A program made the translations under genes and the position numbers. A DNA stretch of 64,000 nt from Rhynchospora pubera (Eukaryota > Streptophyta > Magnoliopsida > Poales > Cyperaceae). Location: positions 173,299,955-173,363,954 of the forward strand of contig CM051462.1 of NCBI GenBank assembly GCA_028095005.1. Direction: 5' to 3'. The notes under the pieces were generated by a model. The model saw only the letters and a list, made by a program, of their open reading frames with translations, was not told where the DNA came from and searched no databases. Positions 10,664-24,300 of the stretch are shown here, one piece after another. Positions within the stretch are counted from its first letter, which is position 1; every line of letters starts with the position of its first letter.

Positions 10664-13319
10664 ATTTAATATGAATTATATCTGTTTCATCCAGGAATTG
10701 TGAGATACTGGGGAAGCGTTAACGGGAACTAAAAACATGGTTTATTTATTTATTTGTCATACTTTATATATTTTCTGGGAAACTTAATTATACAAAACAT
10801 TATTATGGAAAATGGGAACTAAGGTTACACTTGGAGGGTGCGGAACTCTAACAAATTGCACCGATTCACCACGGAGAATTTTTTTTTTCAGAGATGGCTT
10901 TTATTTGGCTGCGTCTTTAATAAGAAATTGCTCAAAACATATATAATAGGATTAAAATTACAATAACTTTTTTATTAATTTTTTTACCTACTCTCAGCTA
11001 ACTTTTCACCCCAATTTTCCCTCACTTTACTGTCCTCCAAATGTAGGTCTTCTCTTCTATCTATCGGGTGGCTCCGTATGATCCTCAAAATCTAACAGGG
11101 CCTAATAATTTGTTCGATATCTCAAATTAAATCCATTGAATTTAAATTTGAATACACTCGCAAAAAATAAGTATTCAAAACAACATCATTCAAACGCATA
11201 TATAGGACCCAGAACTCAAAAAGAAATAAAAAAAATCTGATATTTTGTGAAGGTTCGTATCCTAGCGTATTTTAAGTCATGGTATATATATAATATATTG
11301 CAAAGGCTAGGTATATATAGGTATTTGGGCCCAAACCAATTGCAATGTGTTTACCGTTTTAATCTCGGTATAGGTATGGGTTAGTGGTTTAGGGTTTTTA
11401 TCTAGCTGCCTAGCTTAAATCCATCTTGTTGCATAAACACATTGAAGAATCTATATATATTGTAATTATTTACATACGGTTTACATTTGTTCTAGCTAGA
11501 CGCTACGATCGATGTGAAGATTTTATGCAACAAATTCTCGCCGCATGAGTGAACCCAGATATTTTGTGTGCATGATCTCATAGAATAGTTTGTGCGATCT
11601 TATTATAAATTATTTTACTGAAGTTAGTATTTAGATCACCGTGCATGTACGTGGGATCAATCATATATTAGTTAATTTCACCAATGCCAGTAAGTTACTG
11701 CTCCAATATTTAATTATTCTTAGCCATACATAAATAAGTTACTGTGCATGTTCCAATGTAATATGTTGTATTGTATGCATAGGAGCTAACAGCTTAATTA
11801 GTACTTAATCTCGTAGCTAGGGCCTAATCTAGTAGCCTAGGAATTTGTCAATCTAAAAATGACATGGGACTAGATCCTCTGTTTTCTGTGCTCAGATCTT
11901 AAGTTATAATTATATGCTCTAACTATATATGAAAACTTATGTAGCAAGCTGCTATTTGCATGTGAACCCTTGTATAGGGCCTTGTAAACTAATCTAGAGA
12001 GAGTGTGATCTTACAAAAGAATTAATTTGACTGAAACAAGTACTTGTCTTATTTTGTATGCTTGTTTATACAAATCATAAAAGTGCTGCTATTTTTTTTT
12101 ATATATTTTGGGTAGTAGTGACTCGATTGTTCTCTGGTCATCATATATGCTAAATAAGGCATAAAAATAGCAGTTGTTAGATGGTAACATGTATAGGTTG
12201 GGGTTACTCTATCAAACCTAAGACTTCATCGAGCAAAAATTAGAATGATGGACCTAGCTATGTATGGTTATTATATACAATTTTCCTATTTTAAAATTTA
12301 TTAGAATAATTTCAAAAGTTATATGCTGCAAATCGTCGTTGTATGTGCATATATACCATAGATATTTTAAGCGAGTGATCATATTAAACATTTTTATCCG
12401 TACAGGTAAAAATGTACATGCAATCTTGTAAAAGACAAAATCATTAGGAAATGACAACTAGTTTTCATATTTCAAGAGTTTTGAAGAGCTTCAAAAAAGA
12501 CCTGTCAAACGTTTTTGAAAAAACACGGATAATTTGTCAATTGACATCCATGTAATTGACAAAAATTGTTAATTACATGTAATTGACATCCTTAGATGAC
12601 TAATTATAAATATACCACCATGTAATTGACAAAAATTGTTTTATGCCACTAATTCTTTCCAAATTATAATAACTTCTATATTAGTCATTTTAAAATTTGT
12701 CAGTAAATTTAAATAACCCAAAATACCCTTATTACTAAATTGATTAATTAGGTTATATGAAACCTACGGAAAGGGGATAAAACATCGCCTCCGTACAGGT
12801 GTAGAAGGGGGTGATTCGCGAAGATTATCCTTGGTCGTGGAGTCGCTGTTTGCCGGCCGCACCTAAACCCTACTGCTGTCCCGTCGTTTCTTGTCGTTCG
12901 TCCATCTCCTCTTAATCTCGAACTCCATGGCAAAGTGAATCCTAAAATTTCCTTTTACCACCAATTGGTTAAGTTGGGGCAGATTGGCCGCACAGGTTAG
13001 GTACTGTTGTTAGAGAAACCATCAATTCAGAATACTGGCTCTGACTATGATTAATTCGATTAAAAAATGTACCATATCAGAGAAATGTGTGTATAATTAT
13101 GTATTAAGCCAAAAATATATGAATCACTAATGGCTTGATACCTCGATTGTAGATACCCATGGCATTCTTGGCACCTTCAATGTTGCCTGACTGAAATAGC
13201 TTCGGATTACGGATTAAGGCTAATTTACAAACATAAGATATCATATGATTTTCTTTATTTGGTAAAATTGGTATGCAATGGAATTCTCTACAGCTGTATC
13301 AATTGCTTCTTACTTCTTA
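10664..13319. other. long intergenic stretch
   Basis: No supported gene. A CCTGTCAAACG terminus-like string at 12502 resembles the hAT MITE end, without a matching partner. Short repeats of ATGTAATTGACA occur at 12540-12640. A GC-richer patch at about 12790-12950 gives only an unconvincing ORF. Confidence 0.4.
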
Positions 13320-13589
13320 TATTGAATTCGGAATTGCTTTCCGTCATCCCCTTTTTTATCATCTCCCGTCATCCCCTATCCAAACGCGTTAATAACTGAA
13401 CGCGTTGATAACTGAATGTCATCCTCATTCCCATCGCATCCTCTTCTCACCCTATCTCATCCCTTCTTCTATTCCTTATCTCTGGTCTCCTTCTCCTTCC
13501 TTTTTCCTCTTTCCTCCTTCCTCCTTCATTCTGATTTTTTCTTCCCTCACATAACTTTTTTTTTTCTTTAGTGAAAAGATTTTTCAGAA

Positions 13590-14000
13590 CCTTTATATAT
13601 ATAAGTAGAACCTTTATATATATTAACTAGAACTGTTATGTATATAAGTAGAACATTTATATATATTAAGTATAACTGTTATGTATATAAGTAGAACTTT
13701 TATATATATTAAGTAGAACCTTTATGGGTGTGTTAGGAACTTGCACGAACAAGGGACGAACAAGGCATCCACGAACAGCGCCTAGTTCGTAAAAATCGGG
13801 GGTTTAGGAACAAGGGAGAAGTTCACGAACTACGACTGTTCGTGGGTTGTTTGGTTCGTGCGAACAGTGCTAGTTCGCGAACTAGCTGTTCGTCCCTTGT
13901 TCGCGCCTCTTCCAAACACACCCATATATATATAAGTAGAACTATTATGTATATAAGTAGAACTTTTATATATATTAAGTAGAACCTTTATATATATTCC
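13590..14000. repeat. minisatellite of AGTAGAAC / TTATATATATTA units
   Basis: Units of about 33 bp alternate CTTTATATATATTAAGTAG and CTGTTATGTATATAAGTAG with AAC joints. A MITE at about 13731-13926 interrupts the array. A looser relative lies at about 49430-49590. Confidence 0.7.
13731..13926. mobile_element. GGGTGTGTT-ended MITE nested in the minisatellite
   Basis: Termini GGGTGTGTTAGGAAC and TTCCAAACACACCC enclose subterminal arms that pair (CGAACAAGGGACGAACA against TGTTCGTCCCTTGTTCG). No coding capacity. The target duplication cannot be fixed inside the TA-rich array. Confidence 0.7.
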
Positions 14001-14360
14001 TCTGTGTTCGCTCCTCCCTTATGTGTCGCTGCCTCCCTCCCCTATGTGAGGATTGTTATAAGTAGAACAGTTAAGGATTGTTATAATTAGAGAGAGCAAA
14101 TCAGATGATCGGATGAGAGGGAGAGGGAGTGAAACAGAGAGGGAGAGAGGGATGAGCGAAGGGATGGAGAGGGAGTGAAACATATGGGAGGGGGGATGAG
14201 CGCCGGGTTTCAAAAATAGAAATGACAGTTACGATAAATTTTCAAAAATAGAAATGTGTTTTCAAGGATGATGGAGGATGATGGAATCTGGAGATGATCC
14301 TTATCAGCCCCGTATTGAATTTGTTTTTTTCATTCAACTATTTGTACAATTTTATTGTAG

Positions 14361-14450
14361 GAAATCGTCAACTACATCAAGGCCAAGGCCTCCAAGATCA
14401 GTAATGCAAGGCAACAATCCAACTGTAGTGACGGTCCAATGATAATGTAG
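14361..14450 (+). pseudogene. possible orphan terminal exon
   Basis: A pyrimidine-rich acceptor (TTTTATTGTAG) is followed by 29 codons and TAG. Codon third positions are GC-rich (EIVNYIKAKASKISNARQQ and on), unlike the AT-rich surroundings. It lies just beyond the right target duplication of the 984-bp element, so that element may have separated it from earlier exons. I do not recognise the protein family, and the exon could be chance. Confidence 0.25.
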
Positions 14451-15074
14451 GGCTCAAAGAATATACAGAGTTGATTAATTATTTTAGAACATAGAGAGTT
14501 CTAAAGTGATATTCAAATATTATGTTTTAATTTCATTTTTTCTTTAGTGGTGAATTAATATAGTTTATCATTAATTTAGAACAAATGCAATACTTCTTTG
14601 GTTTATTTACTGAGGGAAGTTTTTCTGACATTCTGAGCACTGATGCTTTGTGCATCTCATATTTATTGCTTTTTGATACTTTTTACTCTAATTTTGTTTA
14701 TTTAAAAAAGTGGCATTATTGTTCTTAATATAGCAACAGAAATTATACTCTGGCTTAATTAAGCCGTCCCACTCTGCTCATTTCTTATGAGGTACTTTAA
14801 AATTGTCATTTGCATTTGACTAATCAGAGTCACATTATTAGACGTTTATTTTATTTCATTCAAGAGTAATGTTCGGAGACAATATGTTATAATTAGCACA
14901 CAAACATGGCTGATCTATTAGAAAGATTAGGTTACTTTACTAGTGAAGAATGTCCAAGCACATCATTGCATATTAACTCACAACATTGACGTTTATCGTC
15001 CACAAGAAGCCACTATATATATTACGCATGTTTTAAGATTTCTATATTGTAGAATAAATTTTTATGGAAAAACT

Positions 15075-15510
15075 GGCATAAAGTTGATTTTTATTATTTT
15101 ATAGTGGCATAAAACAATTTTTTCTGTTTTGTAGTGGTATAAAATCGATTACTTTAATTGTGATGGCATATTTCGAAATTTAATATTTTACAGTGGCATA
15201 TTCAAAATGGTACGATGGTAATTTTAGTTAATGAATGGCATAAAACTAATTCTTATTATTTTATAGTGGCATAAAAATAATTAGTCATATAGCCGTTTGG
15301 ATCGCTTAGGAAGTTGGGGAATTTGAGGAAGTTGCAATTCTTAGGAATAAATTTATTGGGAAGTGTGTAATTTTGTGAAGAGTTTGGATTATTTATAATA
15401 AATTTATGGTAGGAAGATGAAATTCTCCAAAATCCCGTGGGGATCCAAACGGCCCCATAGTGATGGCATATCACAAATTTGACATTTTTGCAGTGGCATA
15501 AAAAAATTGC
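15075..15510. repeat. GTGGCATAAAA interspersed direct repeats
   Basis: At least seven copies of (T/C)AGTGGCATA or TGATGGCATA, spaced roughly 35-60 bp apart and mostly followed by A-runs. The arrangement resembles subterminal repeats of DNA transposons, but I could not find the parent ends. A GGCTCC-type MITE interrupts the array at 15292-15456. Confidence 0.55.
15292..15456. mobile_element. GGCTCC-type MITE, copy 5, altered termini
   Basis: Ends GCCGTTTGGATCG and CGGGATCCAAACGGCCCC-like enclose the body shared with the other copies (ATTGGGAAGTGTGTAATTTT). The sequence ATAG flanks both sides. Confidence 0.65.
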
Positions 15511-15865
15511 CCTTATAAAAAATCTTGTCATTTTCGAAACGGCATAGAATTTCTTTTCGTTAGCCATGCCACTTTAGAAAATACACAGTTTAAAATAAGG
15601 CTGAAACGGTCGAAACGATTCAATTTGGTGTTCCGTCTACCTTTTCGTTTTAAAAAAAAAACAGAACATTTTAGCGTTTCGTTATTCGTTTTGTTTAAAC
15701 TGAAAATGTGGTGGCAAATGGTAAACGCCTACCGTTGGCAGGCCTACTTGACAACAACACCATTGCGGAACTCGATCGGGACCTACAATATATAATTCAA
15801 ATTAAAAAGATAAATTTAACCTAAAAATTAATTGAATTAATTAAATAAAAAACCAAATAAGTCAA

Positions 15866-16006
15866 TCCCAGAGCTTTTAGTCTAGTTGCAAAGATCGATG
15901 CATCTTGAGTGAAAGGTCGCATTTCGAAATCCAACTAGAAATTTTTCGTAGACATTTAATTTAAAAATAAGTTGAAAGGCTTGATCACAATTTATCTTAA
16001 AAAAAT
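15866..16006 (+). mobile_element. tRNA-derived SINE, copy 2
   Basis: A perfect 11-bp target duplication, AAATAAGTCAA, lies at 15855-15865 and 16007-16017. The head is tRNA-like with a decayed B-box (CATTTCGAAATCC), and the body matches copy 1 at 413-568. It ends in an A-rich tail. The exact duplication fixes both ends. Confidence 0.8.
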
Positions 16007-16017
16007 AAATAAGTCAA

Positions 16018-16960
16018 CCCGGTAGTAGAGAACTTTCTAGATATAGAAACTGAAAAATCTAGGGGCCGGATTATTGAAATCAGCGAGTGGGTTTATAATA
16101 TTATTATTATGCACAGAAGTACAGAACCAATAACTTGTGTGATCTCTCTGACATACACTAAAAAACATATGTATACAGTGTATTACAACTGTTTTATTGG
16201 AGAAGTTTACGCTTTGTCACTGATAGGAAAAAGAGAGAATCAAATGAAAGAAAAGAAAACAAACTAAAAGGCGGAATAAGTCTACTCTCTTGTAGGAAGT
16301 AGCCACTATGAAGCAACCAAGGAAAGGCCATTGCGAGCTATTGGACGGTTGGGAAAACACATTCGTACGTGTAATACTAGATTAATATATAGTTCTTATT
16401 AGTATGAAATATTGAAAGCAGGGGAAAATAAACATTGGCTGTTTCTCTTCGTGTGTGTTTTAATTTGTAAAATAATATCCATGACTGCTATATATTTACG
16501 AATATTGCACATCCATGCACGTCAAAGTGTTGGCAAATTTTGAGGTATTAAGTGGAAATAGAATTAATTCTTCGGGTGTTCATGTCCATTCATGATTCAT
16601 ACGGTGAAGATTGATGTACGTACTAAGCGGAAAAGGCACAAGAGTATTTTTGAAATATTTTTGTTGTATATTTTTTGAATTGTTTAATTGTTGAAGGCAT
16701 ATATCAAATTACGACGACCTAGAAAGTTTGCACACGTTCCATATACTATATATCCATACATACTTTTAAACTAAATATTAAGATATTTTCTTACAATTTT
16801 CTAGAACTCCTACTTAATTGAGTTTACTGTCTAAAACAAAAAGAAACTATTGCTTGGCAAGAAATAACATATTTGTCCGGCCGGTTAAAATGATTGAGCA
16901 AGTATATAGATCAGATGTTTGGATCTAAAGTTAAACAGTTAGAACTTTAGATTAATTTAT
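16018..16960. other. AT-rich intergenic DNA
   Basis: I see no gene or element ends. Confidence 0.45.
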
Positions 16961-16989
16961 GAACAACTCTTAAGTACTGATCATCCACA

Positions 16990-17275
16990 TATTTTTGAAG
17001 ATTGGATCTTGATTTTGAGTTTTAAATGGCTGATTCTAACCATTCAGCTGTGTTCTTTATATGAAAATCTTGTTGAAAAAAATCAATTTTTTATTTTTAA
17101 AATATTTTTTATGATTTTTTAGAAAACTGATGTTATTTGATGATCCATAATTTTAAATAAAGTATCTAAAAATAATAAATTTATTTTCTGACAATATTTT
17201 AATATAAGATACATAGAATGATTTTGATCGTTCATTTGAAACTCAAAAAATCAAAATCAATCACTAGAACATTTA
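16990..17275. repeat. degenerate long inverted repeat, copy h
   Basis: The left arm (GATCTTGATTTTGAGTTT, then AAATGGCTGATTCTAACC) pairs loosely with the right arm (GGTTxxxATCGTTCATTTGAAACTC and AAAATCAAAATCAATC). Inner segments resemble the core of the 25.8-kb elements. It appears to be an old member of that family. Confidence 0.45.
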
Positions 17276-17420
17276 AAAAAAATACATTAAACATTCTCTA
17301 GAATATCTATTTAACATTAATTAGAAATGAAAAAAATCATCTTAGAAAAGTAAGAGACGAAGTGTACAATTTTAGAATATTGCACAAACTGGAATATTCT
17401 AGCCAATAAGGAAAATAGTG

Positions 17421-17574
17421 AATTTTGGATTGCTTAGAAATAAGAGGAATAGCCTATTCCTAGGCGAAAAGTATTGGGAAGTGTGAAATTTTGTGAAGAG
17501 TTTGGATTGTTTATAATAAATTTACGCCTAGAAAGAAGCTATTCCTCTTATTCCCATACGATCCAAACGGAGCC
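17421..17574. mobile_element. GGCTCC-ended MITE, copy 6, left end eroded
   Basis: The right terminus ATCCAAACGGAGCC is intact, and the body pairs with itself (AAGAGGAATAG against CTATTCCTCTT). The left terminus has decayed to TTTTGGATTGC. Confidence 0.65.
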
Positions 17575-17719
17575 GAAAGGTGGACGAAGAAAGAATGCCA
17601 GGTCAAAATGTGCAGGGAACGGAATTCAAAATGACAGAAAAAGTAGAAATATTTTAGAGAGACTGAGACAGAGGAGGGTTTCAACGACACAACTTTTTTT
17701 TTGTCCCACAAATGTCATT

Positions 17720-20363
17720 TTTTTTCTTTTTTATTAATATTAAAAAATTTTAAATGTAAACTTTGAAGCTAAACTATTGATCTTGTTCAATTTAATGAGC
17801 TATCATTTTTAAAATAAATTTTGAAGGTCATTTGATACCCGATCAAGAGATAAAATGAATGAATATTATTATGATTATGATAGGTTAATTCTAATAAATT
17901 TATATTTGAATTCTCCATTAAATACTACCAAAAAGATGCCCTCAATATGTGGGCAAATAAAGAAACATAATAACGTTTGAAAATATAAAATTATCCGGTT
18001 GAATCTTCATACAGGTAGATATCTTTCCAAAAAAAAAATAAATTGTTAACACCACATGACCCTTTTCTTTTAAAGAATCTGACCTTTTATCCAAAATCAA
18101 CATCTAGATCACACATCAGATCGAATCACATAATTTAACGATCCATAATTGATATAACAATTGTTTAGACCCCTCTAGTGAAATTGTTATGATCTTTTTA
18201 TGAGTGTTTTTATAAGTATTATAGATAAAATGAACTCCAAAATGAAAATACGCCACTTGTTAAATTGAACAAAATAAACATTTTAATTCGAAGTTCAAAT
18301 TTTAAATTTAAAAAAATTTAATAGAGAAGTTGTGGCTCTAAAAACTTGTACAATTACAATCCTTCTCTTATAGAGAAATCTTCATTTATTGTGTATATCT
18401 TGCAATTTTATCCTTGATACAGATCAATGAATACTTTTTGAATGCTTGGTATATATATTTTTTATTATTAATCTAACATTGGATTTAATCTGTTTGTAAT
18501 ATGTCCATGATATCCAATTCAAAGCTATTATTCCTACTCCTTATAAATGCACGGATCTAAGAGTGTATCACCTCTAGATCTAGCGTGTACCCACTTTATG
18601 TACTGTTTGATTGATTTGATTTGTGGCTATATGTTAATCGATAGACGAAAGATATTATCACTTGATTTTACATCTAGAATAGAAAAAACATTAATTAGAA
18701 TAATAATTATATATTCTTCTATTTTAGAAAGAGAGCGCATATGGAAAACTTTTATGACCTATAATTATTAAAATATTTTCATTTTATAAAAATGTATAAT
18801 TTTATTGAAATATAAGTTTCATGTTGATATTTTAATTTTAATTTTTTTGTTAAAGTATAAATATTTTTTAAATTTTTATATACCCACACATTGAGTGTAT
18901 ATGTTTTCTAATTAATTTAAGGATATTTTGGTAAAAATGTATCATCAAGGTGTGCTCATTTTATATGTAAAACTTAAGAGGTAATTTTCGTAATTATTGA
19001 TGGATTATTGGAAAAGTAAAAATTTTGTAGCTCACTTGATACTCAATCAAAAGATAAAAAGTAAACAAATTTTGTAAACTATATATGTCATATTAATATT
19101 AACACGTTCCTGGTTTGACTTATATCAATTAAACTTAAAATTTTATAAAAAAATGTATGATAAGTGATAACACATCGTTTGTTTAACTAAACAAGATCAA
19201 CAGTTTAGGCTCAAAATTATTTTTTTTCAAATATTAATGACATAAATAAATTGTGGTATTTGTAGCACTAAAAATTTGTCGTATTAAAACCATCCTCTTC
19301 TAGAGATGTCTCTATTTATTGTGCATGCCTTGCAATTTCATCTTTAGTACATATCGACATTTATTTTCCCAATGGTGGTATATAATATTGTATTATTAAT
19401 ACAACATGTCTTGCAATTTCATCCTTACTATCTATCCACATTTATTTCTTAATGTTGGTATTTATTGGAATATTAATAGAACATCGGGCTTATTAGGTGA
19501 AATTTTTATGAATTTTAAAATGTCCATAATATGAAGTTAAAAACGATAATTAATTTAAGGATATTTTGGTAAAAATGTTTCATCGAGTTGTGCTTATTTA
19601 ATGCGTAGAACTTAAGAGGTAAATTTTTAATCTATTGATAGACTCACTGGGAAAATAATAACGTTTCCAGATATTTCTTGGTATAATATAATTTGCTCTA
19701 ATCTCCAAAATTTAATTAGAATAAACAGTTGTCTTATCACAAAAGTCGAAGGGGAGGTATTCTAGAGAAATTCTCAAACCTTAGATGGCGAAGATGACTG
19801 TAAGGCGTAGAGAATTCACAAGGCGCTCTCGTTAGAGGAAATTTATGAAATTCATTTGCAAAAATCAGGTCTTTTTTCCCTTCCTATGATTGAATAGATA
19901 ACGACTCATTGAATAAAACTAATAACTCAAGTGGTCCGACATTACAGGATCTTAAAAATTAAGTTTTATTTGGCGGAGCGGACTAGTTTTTAATCCAGCA
20001 ATAATGCCAACGAATCTTGAATGAATATTGTGGATTTAAAACTCGGTTGAATCTCTTGTAGATATGTAAAATTTGAAATAAATTAGAGAGTATATGACCT
20101 CATCTATGTTCGAAAACAAAAATGTTAATTATTGGGCACTAGGAGCGTTTGCCTTTCCAATCACTTTCTTGGTTTTGACAATTAATTTCTGTTTCTCATA
20201 GATACTTTTTTATTATATTATTAAAAGAAAAGTTGGTTGTAGTTTTAGTTATCAGCATTGTGTATTATCATTAGATCGATCGGTACGTATTATGCATGTG
20301 GTGCTTCGTTACTAAAATGCATCCGGTGGAGCAAAAAATATTATCAGTGTATGCTCGTCTGTA

Positions 20364-20402
<39 letters not shown>

Positions 20403-21352
20403 ATAAAATTATCATATCACTTTACACTTTAATATTTAAAAGCAAGGTTTGCGGCATGTGATAGCTGTTGGGTGATGAATCTTGATAAAACGGTGATAAA
20501 ACAATTATGCAGTGATAAAATGATGATAAACAGTTATGAGGTTTGGCTAAAAAAAAATAGATAATCCAGTTTAATCGATGATAAAACGGAGAATTTCGAA
20601 TGCTTGTTTAAAAGTGTGAATTTTGATATGTACTCAGTAATTAAACATATATTAGATACTTTAATTCATTATTTAGAAGTAATGCACTCACAAATTCTTG
20701 GAAGACTTTGGAAATTAAATTCAGACTATACTTCTATTACTATTAAAAAATATAAATACAGACTTCCAATAAAAAAATATTGATCTTGTTAAATTTAAGG
20801 AATGATCCATTTCAATATAATAATGTATAATTTTGAAGTTCATTTGATACTCTATAAAGAGACAATAAATGAATGAATATTGTTACGACTATGATAGCTT
20901 AATTTTAATATATTCATATTTCAATTCTTCATGGAGTATCAACTGAACTCCAAAATAGAAACACATCGTTAATTAAACTGAATATGATCAATATTGGGTT
21001 CAAAGTTTTGCATTTAAGATGTTTATTTATGAATATAGTTGGGAGACTTGACCCCTAATTTATCTTCAAAAAAAAAATACTAATGCAATTAAAATTCTTT
21101 TATAGAGAAATCTTCATTTATTGTTTACGTCTTGCAATTTCATGCATCCTTAAAAACAAATCCACGTATATTTATAAATGTGTGGTATACTTTGTTAGAT
21201 GATTAATCAAATATTAGATTTATATGTAACATATTTATGCATTGTAAAATGTTCATAATATATAATTAAAAATGATTATTAGTTTTTGTTAGATGATTAA
21301 TCAAATATTAGATTTATATGTAACATATTTATGCATTGTAAAATGTACATAA
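17720..21352. repeat. diverged tandem/segmental repeat array (copy A)
   Basis: Several blocks recur within this stretch. CTTGCAATTTCATCC-type lines occur at about 18400, 19329, 19412 and 21130. AACTTAAGAGGTAA-type lines occur near 18968 and 19608. A block with TCATTTGATAC and ATGAATGAATATT occurs near 17825 and 20838. The part from about 18905 to 20740 is matched, with gaps, by 25326-25740, 27840-28080 and 34937-35390. A 94-bp tandem duplication ends the array (21199-21257 and 21293-21352). No gene is seen here. The parent element is unknown. Confidence 0.65.
20364..20399. repeat. (TA)n microsatellite
   Basis: A pure TA run. In the related copy at 35.19 kb this tract is nearly absent. Confidence 0.9.
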
Positions 21353-24300
21353 TCAGTATACTAAATAAAGAAGCGTGGGAGTCTTCTTAGAAACTTTTAA
21401 TCACACACGACACGGCAATCATGGTAAGTAGTATGAGGTTAAATTATTTGAAACTGAAACTCTGTGTGAGATTATGTTGCCGACAATTATGGTCATTAGA
21501 ATGACCCGTTTTATCGAGTGGGTAGTAATTGGCAACACAAAATATCTATAGATCCCGTCCTTTTTTTTCCCTTTTGTTTCGGTCTCAGACAGAAGGCAAC
21601 GCAAAACCCTACTTTTCCTTTCCCTTCTCTAATTTCTCTATCACCATCTCTCTTCAATTTCTACTCTTTTTACATTTGTTTTCTCAAATTCGCATATGCA
21701 AAGAGCGAGGAGCCATACTTGGTGGTGAGTTTGAGGTCAGAGAACTTGCTCATGAAGTGGTTATTGGCTTCCTTCTGTGATATTTCTTCGACTTCTCCTT
21801 CCTCTCCCGTAGAGGCACACAGCAGGACACCTCCAGTCTGCCTCATGCTTTATCCAAGAAAGCAATCGCAATCACTGTCTGCTGGCGCTACTGGAGAGGA
21901 GCTCAAAGTGGTTTTAGTCGTTCGACAGGATTTGGATATGGGTGCTGGAAAGATTGCCTCTAAATGTGCCCGTAAGAATTTCAATTTTGAAGCATCAACG
22001 ATTCAACAATATATTATTTAATTGTGTATGAATTACAATTTTGAATTTATTTGAATAACAAATTCATGACCAGTTAATACACAAATGTCATAATTGCATT
22101 GTGTTTACGTGTGCTGTACATACCATGTTTTAATTAGATCCTGATATTTACAGAGATTTGGTGCCCTTCGACTTAAAAGGAAAAAAAAATGAAATTGTGG
22201 ATCTGTACAATTCACTGAGTACTTTGGTTAGATTGTTTTGATAAAATATTTCTAGCGTTTAATTTTGGCAAAAATTAATCAAGCATGTATTTTCCTTTTT
22301 TTTTTCTTTTTCTGTTTTTTCTCCCTTTAATGCGCGTTATTCTTGATTGTATTCATTAATTTTAGTCAGCCTACCTATTCTGTTTTTTTGCCCTTAATTA
22401 CTGATTACTAATTGCATATAAATATCTTTGGAAAGCTAAGAGACGTAACAGTCCATTTTTGGTATTTATTGTGTCCTCTCTGATCGTAGCAATTGATAAA
22501 TATATATAATGGCAATAATGGCCATAATTATTGCAGTTACAATTTCATTTCGTCTATATATTGATCCTTCCCTAGAAAGGTACCTTCAGCTAGAATTTGA
22601 AAGGTTGCTCTATCATCCTTTTTTTTAGAGCTATATATTATCCATTACCAATTTATTTATATTTCTAATGGAACTGTTCTATGCAGGGTGGACCATGCTA
22701 CTGTCCGGTCAATCTGGAAAATTAGTATCAGGATTCAAGAAGTAATTCATGTCAGAGTTTTGAAAATTTGGGAAGCCATTGATCCCAAAAACTATAATAT
22801 CTAGGGCATGAACTTTGTGCTGGTAAACAAAGAGGTCTCTCATTTCTTGATTTTTAGATAGCCCTGAAAACTAAAATCATCAATTTTGAACTCCTTTTAT
22901 TTTCTGACATTTTGACTTAATTGGGTAGTTACTTATGACTGTTAGTAAGCCTTGGATGCTGACATGTTGTGGAATGCTATAAGTTTCATATAAGCACACA
23001 AATATTCAAATTATTATATTTTATTTGGCTATTGTATCAATTTATGCACATTAATTCTGATGATATAGTAGATTAGTAGTTTCACACAAACACACTAATA
23101 TATATGCTTTCTTAAAAGTGCTAAAAGTAAGTTTATTGATTAGTTTGCCACACTCAACTATCGTTTTAAAATAAAAATGGTCAAGGATAGCTGGTGTTGG
23201 ATTTGTCATTTCTATAGACAAGCACATATTGTACACATGGTACTATGAATAGGCATAAACGGTAACACTTATTGATTACAGTCCTAACTGTATATCTTAC
23301 TAAAATTTGTTTTTCTACTTCATGACTTCAGAGCAATTTTTAGGGACATTTTGGTCCAGTCAGCTTAAATATGAAATTTGAGTATGGCTTAAGATAATTT
23401 TGGGTGTATTGAATACACTGCGATAATTTGCCTCAAATTCATGAGAATACACCCACTTCGATAATTTGCCTCAAATTCATGAATTGCATACTCGATGTCT
23501 CCTAAATATTGAACTTGAAATGTTGTGGTATTTGCCGATTTCTAACACATTATTATTTTCTTGCTCAATTCTCTAATTTCCTAAAAACCAAAATTTTGGG
23601 TCTGAACCTGAGCTTGGTGCTAATAAATATGTTGTACTTTGTTTCCTTAGGTATAAATGGTGCTCTATGGCTAAGGAGAATTTGGTGGAGAACACACTTC
23701 ACTACACAATTTCATTAAGTCATGTTGATGTACTATGATGAAGTATAGTCACCTCAAGTGTAACATTTGTAAGCTTACCATTTTGAATAAACAAAAAAGA
23801 AAGAACAAAATGTGAAATTGAAGCAAATATCATAGTTTACTTGATAAGAAAAAAATATAATTTGAATCAAAACCAATGTATAAAAAAGATAATAAACATA
23901 ATCTTGAAAACCAACCCTATTATGAGCTTACACTTTAATACATGTTCCATTCTTCATTTAAATATGAAGCCTATATGAAAGAAAATCATAGGAAAGTTGA
24001 TATGTATATGATTTTTCATTCTTAAATATTAGTTTTTTTTTATTTAGATATACTTTTTGCTCCAATAGCTTATGCCTTTTTTTGTAGGTTGTTTCCTTCT
24101 CACCGACGATATGCAAATTGTGTACTTAATACGACAAAATCACAAGATTATTTTCTCATTTAGGTGTAAAATTTTTCTGTATTAGGTTAAATGTCAAACT
24201 GTCAATAATAATAGGAAAGAAAATGAAGCTTGAATAAAAACGTCTTGGTTTTAACTTATGTGATGTAAAATTCTAAATTGGCAAAATCATAATAGAACTC

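Larger units (their letters stand above)
13329..14312. mobile_element. 984-bp Mutator-like non-autonomous element
   Basis: An exact 9-bp duplication, TATTGAATT, lies at 13320-13328 and 14313-14321. Both ends read inward as CGG...TG followed by a TCATC-rich segment. The interior has pyrimidine-rich and purine-rich arms, a minisatellite, and a nested MITE. Superfamily assignment rests on the 9-bp duplication. Confidence 0.65.

Noticed and set aside
12748..12933. Basic minus-strand ORF in a GC-richer patch
   Set aside because: Arg-rich composition follows from CG-rich sequence. No motif, no splice context.
22687..22805. Possible second PTH2 exon in Helitron 1
   Set aside because: There is an acceptor-like AG and a vague W-E-x-x-PK pattern, but stops occur in each frame and the conserved residues are absent.
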